DNA of 64,000 nucleotides from Gimesia algae (GTDB lineage: Bacteria > Planctomycetota > Planctomycetia > Planctomycetales > Planctomycetaceae), in contig NZ_CP036343.1 of assembly GCF_007746795.1 (NCBI RefSeq), positions 7,383,029 to 7,447,028 on the forward strand, written 5' to 3'. Below the pieces are notes generated by a model, which did no database searches, was not told the DNA's origin, and worked only from the letters and a program-made list of their open reading frames with translations. The number at the start of each line of letters is the position of its first letter. The first letter of the stretch is position 1. Shown here piece after piece: positions 37,373 through 46,294 of the stretch. The translations under genes and the position numbers were made by a program.

Positions 37373-39055
37373 TTACCGATGCCGGTTCCACGAGAGCGCC
37401 AGTGGTATCGTGGCAAGGGGCGCAAAAGCAAGCGCAAACAACGAGAGGAAAAAGACGTACAGACAGAAAGTCAGAACCTCTGCCGGCCCCGTCGGTGCAG
37501 GAAATTTCAGCCAGATCGCAGCCAGAGAACCGACCAGCCACAGTCCGCCGACGATCGCTGCCGTTGATACTTTCGTCAATCCCCTGCGACAGGCGGTGAC
37601 AAAAGCGGTCACCACGCCGACAAAGATCAGGAACGCCAGCGCCAGGAAAAACGCCATTTGGTAATAGAGATTGTTGGGGGAATGGGAAACTCGATCGGTT
37701 GAATTGACAATGAAGACAAACAGACCGAAGCAGCCAATAATACTGCCGATCACCAGATAATAAAACCAGGAGCGTCCGGTCCAGAGTACGGAACTCACAT
37801 TCGCAGCAATCGTCCAGAAACAGGCCAGAGAATACGCGGTGTAAACGAACCAGTAGAGTAGCACTCTGGAGGTTACAATCGAAGCCTGGTCTCCCTGAAG
37901 CATGCCGGGGGCGACGAATACCAGCATATTCAACATCAATCCCGCCTGTATCAGCAGACTTGCATAGAGTACTGTTTTGACCAGGTTTCCGAACAATGCG
38001 ACCACGAAGTCACGGTCTGATAACGGAGTGACCGCCAGAAAGCCTTTCATTTCCGTTCTGCCCGGTCCGCATGTTCCTTCGCCGGCAACAAGCCCGACTA
38101 CAAGCGCAGCAATGATCGAAAACATCAAATAGATTTGCATAAAGCCTTCGGTCATATTAATCGGATGTGAACCGTTGGCGTTTCGCAGGACCGTATTGAG
38201 AACCAGAACGGCGACACCAAACATTCCTCCACCCATGATGACCGCGCGCTGACAGCTGTCGCGCCAGTGCAGACGGGCGAGTGCCGCCCGGTGTGAATCT
38301 AACGTCGTAAGACTGCTGGAGCTTGCACCAGTCGTCAGGCTGTCCCACCAGTTGCGGGTCTGTGTCCATTGTGGACTGGGTAAAGCAGTACCGGAACGGA
38401 GACTGGAAAAAGCGCGTGTTCCCTGATACCAGGCGGCCAGACTCACCAGTTGCATCAACGCGAATTCGCCGAGCGTCACATGACTCCAGGGAACGGCATC
38501 CGCTTTGAATCCATCGGGAAAGTAGCGTGACAGGAACCACCAGAACAGCGCCACGATAATTCCCATACTCAAAATGATGCGTGTATAACTGGGCGCATTC
38601 AGAGTCCAGAAAATCGCGTGTCCCGTCAGAACCAGAGTAACCAGAAACAGCACTGGACCTAAAACGGGCCAGTAATCGGAGAGCCAGCGTTCATCAAAAA
38701 ACAGAGCCCGGTAGGCACCATTCGTTGCCAGTTGTAAGACAACCACCAGCCCCACCATCGCCAGCATCAACCAGGTGGCAATGGCCCGGGAAGAGATCGG
38801 TAAGCCGCGACAAAACGTCTGACAACCTGCCAGGGCCCGCACGGTGATACTGAGAAAAAGAACCCAGGAAATCCCCAGATAAGTAAAGTGCAGGCTAAAC
38901 ATTTCCTGGTCATTATAAGGAATGCGATACCCCTGCAAATGCATCAGAATTCTGATCATCAGAGGCACGATCACGAGCGTAGCCACGCCGATTGAAGCGC
39001 CCGGCCAGGCACGTTTACAAAAACTTTTTGTCGTCGCAATCAAGGCGGATGACAT
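37373..39055 (-). CDS. ABC-type permease-like membrane protein, sixth paralogue
   Basis: 560 residues, last gene of the leftward GntR-ABC operon. About twelve hydrophobic segments, interrupted by a hydrophilic region near residues 235-270 with the family motif RLHWRDSC. Other shared segments are WYQGTRAF, TEMKGFLAVTPLSDRDF and the C terminus ATIPLALSWNRHR. The start at ATG 39055 has GAGG ten bases upstream; a longer frame up to 39127 lacks support. The gap to the gene before it is 89 bases. It should sit in the inner membrane and pair with the ATPase at 47932-48837; substrate unknown. Confidence 0.75.
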   Translation of the reverse strand: MSSALIATTKSFCKRAWPGASIGVATLVIVPLMIRILMHLQGYRIPYNDQEMFSLHFTYLGISWVLFLSITVRALAGCQTFCRGLPISSRAIATWLMLAMVGLVVVLQLATNGAYRALFFDERWLSDYWPVLGPVLFLVTLVLTGHAIFWTLNAPSYTRIILSMGIIVALFWWFLSRYFPDGFKADAVPWSHVTLGEFALMQLVSLAAWYQGTRAFSSLRSGTALPSPQWTQTRNWWDSLTTGASSSSLTTLDSHRAALARLHWRDSCQRAVIMGGGMFGVAVLVLNTVLRNANGSHPINMTEGFMQIYLMFSIIAALVVGLVAGEGTCGPGRTEMKGFLAVTPLSDRDFVVALFGNLVKTVLYASLLIQAGLMLNMLVFVAPGMLQGDQASIVTSRVLLYWFVYTAYSLACFWTIAANVSSVLWTGRSWFYYLVIGSIIGCFGLFVFIVNSTDRVSHSPNNLYYQMAFFLALAFLIFVGVVTAFVTACRRGLTKVSTAAIVGGLWLVGSLAAIWLKFPAPTGPAEVLTFCLYVFFLSLFALAFAPLATIPLALSWNRHR

Positions 39056-39144
39056 CAGAAGTACCTCAGTTCTATTTAACCAGACACACCGAACATCAGT
39101 GTTGCCTTTTCCACATTTAAAAACCAAATCTCATTCAAGTGAGA

Positions 39145-40887
39145 CTACCGATGCCGGTTCCATGACAGTGCCAGAGGAATCGTGGCAAACGGCGCGAGGA
39201 CCAGGGCACCCAGGGCTGAAAAAACACAAAACTCCCCACACATCGTCCGAAACGGGTAATGTGGAGCCATGCTCAGCAAAGTCACCAGCACTCCCATGAC
39301 AGCAAATGACCAGAGCAAACCCGCCCCAAGGAACCGGGCTTTTGAGATCAATTGCCTGCGACGGGCAGCCATGTAGGCGGCGAGAGTGCCTCCCAGAATC
39401 AGAAAATATAAAATCAGCAACATGCTGATGATGACCCATTCCGCCAGATACTGACGAGGAAAAAATGCTTCCAGCAAGCTAATCATCATGCTGTAGAAAA
39501 ACAGACCACCAAAGCAGACTCCGATCGCAGAGACGATAAACCAGGTACGTCCTGTCCAGAGTACGGAAACTATATTCGCAGCGATGATCCAGAATCCGAT
39601 CAATGTCACCAGCGTATGACACAAAAATCCATTTCCTCCGAATAAATACAACAGCATATCACTCAAGCTGTTTGATCCATTCCCCAGAAAACCGGTTACC
39701 TGCAGTACGCTCAACGTGTCTACTCCATAAAGTACTGCAGTGACGATCAGACTCAGCAGCAGAGCCGATTGAACGATCAGAATGGACCAGCCCAACACTT
39801 TGACCATGTTCGAGAACAGTGTGGCATTAAAATCAGGATCCGTCACCGGAGCCATTGCCAGACAGCGTTTCATTTCCGTGCGTCCCGTGCTGCAAATCCC
39901 CAGCCCCAATATCGCTCCTGCAGTGACAGCAGCGGCCAAGGTGAGAATAGTTGACATGGCTACAAAACCTTCCAAGACATCTCGCAGAGCTGTCGGCTCT
40001 GAATTGAGCCGTGTCCCAATCAAAAGGTTGAACATCAACAACAACAGGCCGAATACTCCTCCCCCGACAATAACAGACTGCTGACACGAATCGCGCCAAT
40101 GCAAACGGGACAGCGATGATCGCGGCGAGAAGGGAACCACTGACTGCTCGGGAATCGCTCCGGTGAGCAGCGCATTCCACCAGACCTTCATCCTTTCCCA
40201 GGCAGGGCTGGGAACCGCGGTACCGGCACGGACCTCTGCAAAGGCACGTGTCCCCTGATACCAGGCCGCGAGGCAGGTCAGTTGCATGGTCACAAGCTCA
40301 CCCAGCGTCACGCGACTCCAGGGAACGATATCTGACTTGAATCCGTTCGGGTAATACCGGGAAACAAACCAGACCAGCATTCCCATCGTCAAAGAGACTC
40401 CCAGAAATGTTTTAGTAAAGCTGGGAGCATGCATGCTCCAGAACAGGCAATGTCCCACCAGAATCAGGGTAACCAGAAATAAGAGCGGTCCCAATAAAGG
40501 CCAATAATTGGTAAGCCAGTGCTCATCAAAAAACAGCAGCCGATAGAGACCATTGGTCAGTAGTTGCAGCACCACCACGAACCCCGCCATTGCCAGCATC
40601 AGCCAGGTGGCAATGGAAGCAGAAGAAACCGGCAGACCCAGACAGTATTTTTCGCTGCCAGAGAATGCATGCAGACAGACACCCAGAAAAAAGACCCAGG
40701 AGACCCCCAGATAGGCAAAATGAAAGTCAAAGTAATTCTGCTCCATCTGATCCGATTGTAATCCGTTGAACTTTAAAATAAGCACAATCGACAGGGGTCC
40801 CATCACCAGCGCCCCGACGGCGAGAACCGCGCCGAACCAGGCACGTTTACAAAACTGTTTGGTGGTCGCATAAAAGATGGATGACAT
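39145..40887 (-). CDS. ABC-type permease-like membrane protein, fifth paralogue
   Basis: 580 residues, the longest of the six. Same plan as its neighbours: N terminus MSSIFYATTKQFCKRAW, motif RLHWRDSCQQ, the segment GRTEMKRCLAMAPVTDPDF and C terminus FATIPLALSWNRHR. The start at ATG 40887 follows GAGGTACCACTG. An 82-base spacer separates it from the upstream paralogue. It also has a long loop near residues 390-410 (GFLGNGSNSL) that its sisters lack. Predicted integral inner-membrane protein. Confidence 0.75.
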   Translation of the reverse strand: MSSIFYATTKQFCKRAWFGAVLAVGALVMGPLSIVLILKFNGLQSDQMEQNYFDFHFAYLGVSWVFFLGVCLHAFSGSEKYCLGLPVSSASIATWLMLAMAGFVVVLQLLTNGLYRLLFFDEHWLTNYWPLLGPLLFLVTLILVGHCLFWSMHAPSFTKTFLGVSLTMGMLVWFVSRYYPNGFKSDIVPWSRVTLGELVTMQLTCLAAWYQGTRAFAEVRAGTAVPSPAWERMKVWWNALLTGAIPEQSVVPFSPRSSLSRLHWRDSCQQSVIVGGGVFGLLLLMFNLLIGTRLNSEPTALRDVLEGFVAMSTILTLAAAVTAGAILGLGICSTGRTEMKRCLAMAPVTDPDFNATLFSNMVKVLGWSILIVQSALLLSLIVTAVLYGVDTLSVLQVTGFLGNGSNSLSDMLLYLFGGNGFLCHTLVTLIGFWIIAANIVSVLWTGRTWFIVSAIGVCFGGLFFYSMMISLLEAFFPRQYLAEWVIISMLLILYFLILGGTLAAYMAARRRQLISKARFLGAGLLWSFAVMGVLVTLLSMAPHYPFRTMCGEFCVFSALGALVLAPFATIPLALSWNRHR

Positions 40888-40969
40888 CAGTGGTACCTCA
40901 TTTTTCAACGAATTTCATGGCTTAAGACAAGCCTTTTTTTCTTAGCAGAGTGATCCTGTTTCAGTTGAA

Positions 40970-42670
40970 TTACCGATGCCGGTTCCACGTCAGCGCCAGT
41001 GGAATCGTCGCGAACGGAGCCAGGACCAAAGCACACAGCGACGCGCAGAACAGTAATAACCCCCAATTGACACTGCGATAGTATTGAAAGCGTTCCAGCA
41101 TCCAGGTCAGAGCTCCGACAAGGCTTGTGAGCCAGAATACCAGCGCCACGATCGCGACTGTCTGTGAGATCAGTTTCCGGCGGAGGGCCGTTATATAAGC
41201 GGCGATGGTTCCACCACAAATCAACAGAGGCGGTAACAACAGCAGCACGATTGTCATGTAGTGATAGAGCATCGAATTACGAAACAGAGTATCTCCGAGA
41301 TTCATCAGAATGATATAAAAGACTATCCCCCCGAAGAAGACGCCGATCGCCGTAAAATAAAACCAGGAACGACCGGTCCAGAAGACAGAAATCATATTGG
41401 CCGCGATGACCCAGAAACCGATGACCAGTAAAAACACAGGTAATATCGAACTTCCTCCCCGAATGACCGAAGAGAACAACACCTGAAATACCTCAGCTCC
41501 ATGCCAGATCCCGGCGATGATCAGGCTGAGCGTGAGCGCAACGACGATACCCATAAATGTCAGTCCCAGTGTTTTGAGCAGATTGCGGAACAGGGTCGAA
41601 TTCAGATCGCGATCGACAAGCGGCGCTTTGGCAAGGAACTGCTTCATTTCAGTTCGTCCGCTACCCGTGGTCCCCTCTCCCATGAGGACGGCAACGATAA
41701 TGGCTGCAATCAGACCAAACAACATTGAGGAAATCGAAAAAACTTCTACCAGTTGACTGAAATTATTCTGGTTGGTTCGGGAGGGATCAAAGTTGGCGAT
41801 GACCAGCACATTGATCACCAGCATGGTCAGTCCAAATCCCACTCCGGCAAGTAACGCCGCCCGCTGACAGGAATCGCGCCAATGCAATCGGGCCAGAGCC
41901 GCTTTCCGCGAGAGAGGCACAATCGGCTGCTCTGGGATGGAACCCGTCAGTAACCCCTTCCACCAGACCTGAAGCTGTTCCCACTGGGGGCTGGGCAGCG
42001 CTGTCCCATTCCGCACATGGGCAAAGGCACGGGTCCCCTGGTACCAGGCAGCGACGCCGAGGCTCTGCATCAGAATAAATTCACCCAGCGTGACGGTACG
42101 CCAGGGTACGATTTCCTCGTTATATCCATTGGGGAAGTAGCGGGAAATAAACCACCAGAACAGCGCGACTACCACGGCTGACCAGAAAATGCATTTTGTC
42201 AGGCTGGGTGCGTGCAGGCTCCAGTAAGCGGCGTGTCCCACCAGGATCAAGGTCACCATAAACAACAGTGGTCCCAATAGAGGCCAGTAGTCCGCCAGCC
42301 AGCGATCGTCGAAAAACAGAACGCGATACAGACCATTGGTCACCAGTTGTAATGCGACCACCAGCCCCACCATCGAGAGCATCATCCAGGTGGCAATCGA
42401 AGTCGAAGAGACAGGCAGACCCAGACAGAATTTCTCACTGCCGGTGAGCGCTTGCAGACAGACACCAATAAAAAAAATGTATGAAACACCCAGGTAAGCA
42501 AAATGGTAATCAAACACATTCTGCTCAAGATGTTCGAGACGCAATCCCTGCACTTGCATGATAATCCGGGAGATCAGGGGTCCCAGCACCAGGGCTCCCA
42601 CCGCCAGCAATGCTCCGAGCCTGGCACGTTTACAGTAATTTCGGGTCGTCATTAAGAAGGCAGATGACAT
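40970..42670 (-). CDS. ABC-type permease-like membrane protein, fourth paralogue
   Basis: 566 residues. N terminus MSSAFLMTTRNYCKRAR; family motifs ARLHWRDSCQRAA and GRTEMKQFLAKAPLVDRDL; C terminus PFATIPLALTWNRHR, with Thr where the others have Ser. ATG 42670 follows GAGGTGTCCCTG, the same leader as the fifth and sixth copies. Multiple hydrophobic segments. Confidence 0.75.
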   Translation of the reverse strand: MSSAFLMTTRNYCKRARLGALLAVGALVLGPLISRIIMQVQGLRLEHLEQNVFDYHFAYLGVSYIFFIGVCLQALTGSEKFCLGLPVSSTSIATWMMLSMVGLVVALQLVTNGLYRVLFFDDRWLADYWPLLGPLLFMVTLILVGHAAYWSLHAPSLTKCIFWSAVVVALFWWFISRYFPNGYNEEIVPWRTVTLGEFILMQSLGVAAWYQGTRAFAHVRNGTALPSPQWEQLQVWWKGLLTGSIPEQPIVPLSRKAALARLHWRDSCQRAALLAGVGFGLTMLVINVLVIANFDPSRTNQNNFSQLVEVFSISSMLFGLIAAIIVAVLMGEGTTGSGRTEMKQFLAKAPLVDRDLNSTLFRNLLKTLGLTFMGIVVALTLSLIIAGIWHGAEVFQVLFSSVIRGGSSILPVFLLVIGFWVIAANMISVFWTGRSWFYFTAIGVFFGGIVFYIILMNLGDTLFRNSMLYHYMTIVLLLLPPLLICGGTIAAYITALRRKLISQTVAIVALVFWLTSLVGALTWMLERFQYYRSVNWGLLLFCASLCALVLAPFATIPLALTWNRHR

Positions 42671-42742
42671 CAGGGACACCTCTTTATTTCATTAAGCCTC
42701 AAACCAACAAACCACACACATCTCATTCCATTCAGAAAACAG

Positions 42743-44434
42743 TCAGCGATGACGATTCCAGGAGATCGCTAAAGGAATCGTGGCGAAGGGCGCGAAGATC
42801 AACGCCAACAGAACCGTCAATCCTAAAAAACCGATCCAGTGATCCGGCATTGTCGGCTGTTGAGACATCCAGAGCTCGAACAGAACCAGTCCAGTCAGGC
42901 TGAAATACAATGCCACTTGTCTGGTTCGCTTTTGAATTAAACAACGTTTGCTGGCATCCAGGTAAGCGCCGATGGTGGCACTGATGATCACCAGCGAATA
43001 AACCAGGAAAATGATTGTTCCGAATGCCTGCAACGCTCGATAGCTCCCAGTGGCTTGCAGTATTTGCTCGATTATCACGTAAGCAATATTGCCCACGATC
43101 ACAACGCCCACAACCGTATTGCAGAGCCACTGGCGGCCGGTCCAGCAGAGTGAGAGTAAATTCGCAGCCAGAATCCAGAACCCAATCATCGCGACACTGG
43201 AATAAATCAGATTTTGCTGGAGCCATTCATTCAAGTCATATTTTGTGTGAAATATCTCTGTCCCCTGTATCATCAAAAAACCAGCGTAACTGAGCAGCAG
43301 CGCCAGTTGAATCAGGGCCATTACAAGCAGGAGCGTTTTCGCCATATTCCCGAACATCGTCGCGGACAACTCCCTGTCCGACAGCGGCGTCATCGCCAGA
43401 AAGCGATTCATTTCCGTATTACCGGTTCCGGCGAGGCTGCCTGCCAGCATAATCACCACACCAATCGCCGCGATGCCGGAGAGCACCAGCGTTGTGATCT
43501 GAAATGTTCCCGAAAGCTCCAGCAGGTGATTCAACTCAGGACTGCTGGAATCATACATCGCAACGGAAGCCAGATTCACAATCAGGACTGCGACACCAAA
43601 TAAAACCCCGCCCACAATGACGGCCCGCTGACAGGAGCCACTCCAGTGCAGGCGTGCGAGTGTCATTCTCCGTGAAAGCGGAACCGACATCCGTTCGGGA
43701 ATCCTGCCGGTGATCAATGCGGTCCACCAGAGTTGCGCCTGATCCCACTGTGGCGACGGCGTTGCGGCGCCATTACGAATGTTCGCAAAAGCGCGAACTC
43801 CCCCCAGCCAGGCAACCAGACTGACCAACTGCAGCGTGACGAATTCCCCCAGCGTCACATGGCTCCAGGGAACGATTCCTCTGACAAAACCGTTTGGATA
43901 ATAACGGGCGACGAACCAGAAAAACAGCAACCCAAAAGCCGTCCCCCAGCCTGCGACTTTCAGAAAACCGGGCGCGTGCATACTCCAGAAACAGTGATAA
44001 CCGACCATCACCAGCGTGCAAAGAAACAACAGCGGCCCCAACACGGGCCAATAGTCGGCGAGCCAGTGTTCGTCAAAAAACACCAGCCGATACAGGCCAT
44101 TCGTGACCAGGCTGAGCAGGACCACGATCCCCACTGAGGAAAACATCAGACCGCTGGCGATCCGGGCGGAGGAAAGCGGCAGGCCTCGAATCATCAGCTG
44201 CGAACCATGTAGCGCATGCAGACAGACGGCAATAAAGGTCACCCAGGAGGCAGCCAGAAACGAAAAGTGAAAATGAAACGGTTTCACACTGCCGGAGTCT
44301 GTCGGCCCCTCCAGAAGGTAGATCAGTTCACGCAACGAGAGCGGCCCGAGCACGAGCAGACAAACCGCCAGCACCGCCGCCAGCCAGGCGCGTTTCGTAA
44401 ATGTTTTTGTAACGACAAAGAGCAGATGTGTCAT
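42743..44434 (-). CDS. ABC-type permease-like membrane protein, third paralogue
   Basis: 563 residues. Its first 27 residues (MTHLLFVVTKTFTKRAW and onward) match the second copy almost exactly. It has ARLHWSGSCQRAV instead of LHWRDSCQ, the segment GNTEMNRFLAMTPLSDREL, and C terminus PFATIPLAISWNRHR. The 5' end and leader lie in a 140-bp block nearly identical to the start region of the second copy. Confidence 0.75.
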   Translation of the reverse strand: MTHLLFVVTKTFTKRAWLAAVLAVCLLVLGPLSLRELIYLLEGPTDSGSVKPFHFHFSFLAASWVTFIAVCLHALHGSQLMIRGLPLSSARIASGLMFSSVGIVVLLSLVTNGLYRLVFFDEHWLADYWPVLGPLLFLCTLVMVGYHCFWSMHAPGFLKVAGWGTAFGLLFFWFVARYYPNGFVRGIVPWSHVTLGEFVTLQLVSLVAWLGGVRAFANIRNGAATPSPQWDQAQLWWTALITGRIPERMSVPLSRRMTLARLHWSGSCQRAVIVGGVLFGVAVLIVNLASVAMYDSSSPELNHLLELSGTFQITTLVLSGIAAIGVVIMLAGSLAGTGNTEMNRFLAMTPLSDRELSATMFGNMAKTLLLVMALIQLALLLSYAGFLMIQGTEIFHTKYDLNEWLQQNLIYSSVAMIGFWILAANLLSLCWTGRQWLCNTVVGVVIVGNIAYVIIEQILQATGSYRALQAFGTIIFLVYSLVIISATIGAYLDASKRCLIQKRTRQVALYFSLTGLVLFELWMSQQPTMPDHWIGFLGLTVLLALIFAPFATIPLAISWNRHR

Positions 44435-44506
44435 AATTTCACCGCACACTCATTGATCCAGATTTACAATTGAAAAAGCCATATATCACCGATGCCGATT
44501 CCACGA
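44367..44506 (+). repeat. 140-bp near-identical repeat at a permease junction, copy 1
   Basis: About 96% identical by hand count (five mismatches in 140) to 46155-46294, in the same orientation and 1788 bases away. It spans the last codons of one paralogue, the 51-base spacer and the first codons of the next. Confidence 0.85.
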
Positions 44507-46222
44507 CACAGCCAGCGGAATTGTCGCGCAAGGAGTGACCAGTAAAGTCAGAAGTACGAAAACAAAAAATCGCATACTGTTAATTCCCGCTGCACGAAAG
44601 AAGAAATTTGAATTCCAGATACGGTAAAACACGGAATCATATTCATCACCCCTAAGAGAACTGCAGAACCATACTGCGGTCAGCAAAAACAAAACCGCCA
44701 TCAGAACACCGGTTAATGTAATCAGTTTTTTTCGATATGCGATTAAATAAGCGACAACTGTCCCTGCTAATATAAAAGTGGAGAGCATCATGGCCAATCC
44801 GTAAAGCAAGCCGGTAATGGATTCAGATTGAATGCAGGCACCGATCAGAATTAAGGCAAAACACAATCCGCCAAACAGGGAAAGCACAGTTAAATAGAAC
44901 CAGGTACGCCCCGTCCAGAAAATCGATACCATGGTGGAAGAGACACCCCATAAAATTGTCGCCGAGAGAAACAGAAAAGACACTGACTGTTCTGGCATCC
45001 TGCTGACATAAGACTCTAAAAACAGCATATTCAATGGGGCTGCATTGAAATCAAAATAATGCAGTACGACGATATGACTGAGCAGACAACCCAGCACCAG
45101 ACTGGTCCAGACCAGGCAGACCGTCTTGACTAAATTTCGCATCAAAATAGCAGAAAAATCTCGATCTGACAGCGGAACGGCACTCAGGTAACGTTTCAGT
45201 TCTATGCGGCCGGGTTTGTGAATCCCATCGCCCAGCAAAAACCCCATGAGCAGCGCCGCAAGTAAAATCAATGTATTGGTTACCACTGAGATGCTTTGGA
45301 TATAACTCCAGAAAGCAGCCGTCTGACCGCCAGGCACATAAGACAGCTTGAATAACAGAAAACTCAGAAACACTCCCCCCGCGCCAAAATATAATCCCCC
45401 GATCATCACCGTACGGCGACAGGAATCGCGCCACTGCAATTGTGACAGCGAGCGTTGTTGCGAACTGAATTCTACCGGACGATCAATATGTATTCCCGAT
45501 GAAAGGGTATTCCAACAGACCATCAGCTTCGACCACTGCAGGCTGGGTTCAGCCGTCCCCGCTCGAACTTTCTCAAATGCACGAGTTCCCTGGTACCAGG
45601 CCGCGATGTTAATAACCAGCAAGGTTGACCAGTCCAAAAGAGTGACATGATTCCAAGGCACAACCGGTTCTTGAAAACCGTTTGGAAAATAGCGTGAGGC
45701 AAACCACCAGCAAAGCGCAGCGACGAAACTGATACTGAAGAAACTCCCGGTTATACTGGGGGCAAACCTGCTCCAGAATAAAGAATGTCCTACCAGAACA
45801 AGTGTGACTAAAAACAATAATGGCCCCAGTAACGGCCAATATTCGCTCAGCCAGTTTTGATCGAAAAAGAAGACGCGATACAGCCCATTCGTAACCAGAT
45901 TAAGGATCAATACCAGCCCGACCGTCAACAGGATCAAGCCGCTGACAATCGCAGTTGAAGAAACTGGCAATCGCAGCACGATTTTCTCACATCCCTGCAG
46001 GGCATGGACGCAAATTGCGATAAAAAAGATCCACGACAATCCCAGAAACGCAAAATGATACTGAAACGGATCAGTGGAGATACCATAAGCCCCCAGTTCT
46101 TTAATCGACATCAATCCACGAAAAACGAGCGGCACGAACACCAGCACGCTGACAGCCAGCACCGCCGCCAGCCAGGCGCGTTTCGTAAATGTTTTTGTAA
46201 CGACAAAGAGCAAATGTGTCAT
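44486..46222 (-). CDS. ABC-type permease-like membrane protein, second paralogue
   Basis: 578 residues. N terminus MTHLLFVVTKTFTKRAW, identical to the third copy over 20 or more residues. It has LQWRDSCRRTV for the central motif and GRIELKRYLSAVPLSDRDF for the loop, and C terminus CATIPLAVSWNRHR, with Cys for Phe. Spacer 51 bases to each neighbouring paralogue. Multiple hydrophobic segments; predicted inner membrane. Confidence 0.75.
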   Translation of the reverse strand: MTHLLFVVTKTFTKRAWLAAVLAVSVLVFVPLVFRGLMSIKELGAYGISTDPFQYHFAFLGLSWIFFIAICVHALQGCEKIVLRLPVSSTAIVSGLILLTVGLVLILNLVTNGLYRVFFFDQNWLSEYWPLLGPLLFLVTLVLVGHSLFWSRFAPSITGSFFSISFVAALCWWFASRYFPNGFQEPVVPWNHVTLLDWSTLLVINIAAWYQGTRAFEKVRAGTAEPSLQWSKLMVCWNTLSSGIHIDRPVEFSSQQRSLSQLQWRDSCRRTVMIGGLYFGAGGVFLSFLLFKLSYVPGGQTAAFWSYIQSISVVTNTLILLAALLMGFLLGDGIHKPGRIELKRYLSAVPLSDRDFSAILMRNLVKTVCLVWTSLVLGCLLSHIVVLHYFDFNAAPLNMLFLESYVSRMPEQSVSFLFLSATILWGVSSTMVSIFWTGRTWFYLTVLSLFGGLCFALILIGACIQSESITGLLYGLAMMLSTFILAGTVVAYLIAYRKKLITLTGVLMAVLFLLTAVWFCSSLRGDEYDSVFYRIWNSNFFFRAAGINSMRFFVFVLLTLLVTPCATIPLAVSWNRHR

Positions 46223-46294
46223 AATTTCACCACAAACTCATTGATCCAGATTTATAATTGAAAAAGCCCTATATCACCGATGCCGATTCCACGA
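46155..46294 (+). repeat. 140-bp near-identical repeat at a permease junction, copy 2
   Basis: Partner of 44367-44506. The 1788-base separation equals one permease gene plus spacer, so recombination between the copies would delete or duplicate exactly one gene. Confidence 0.85.
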
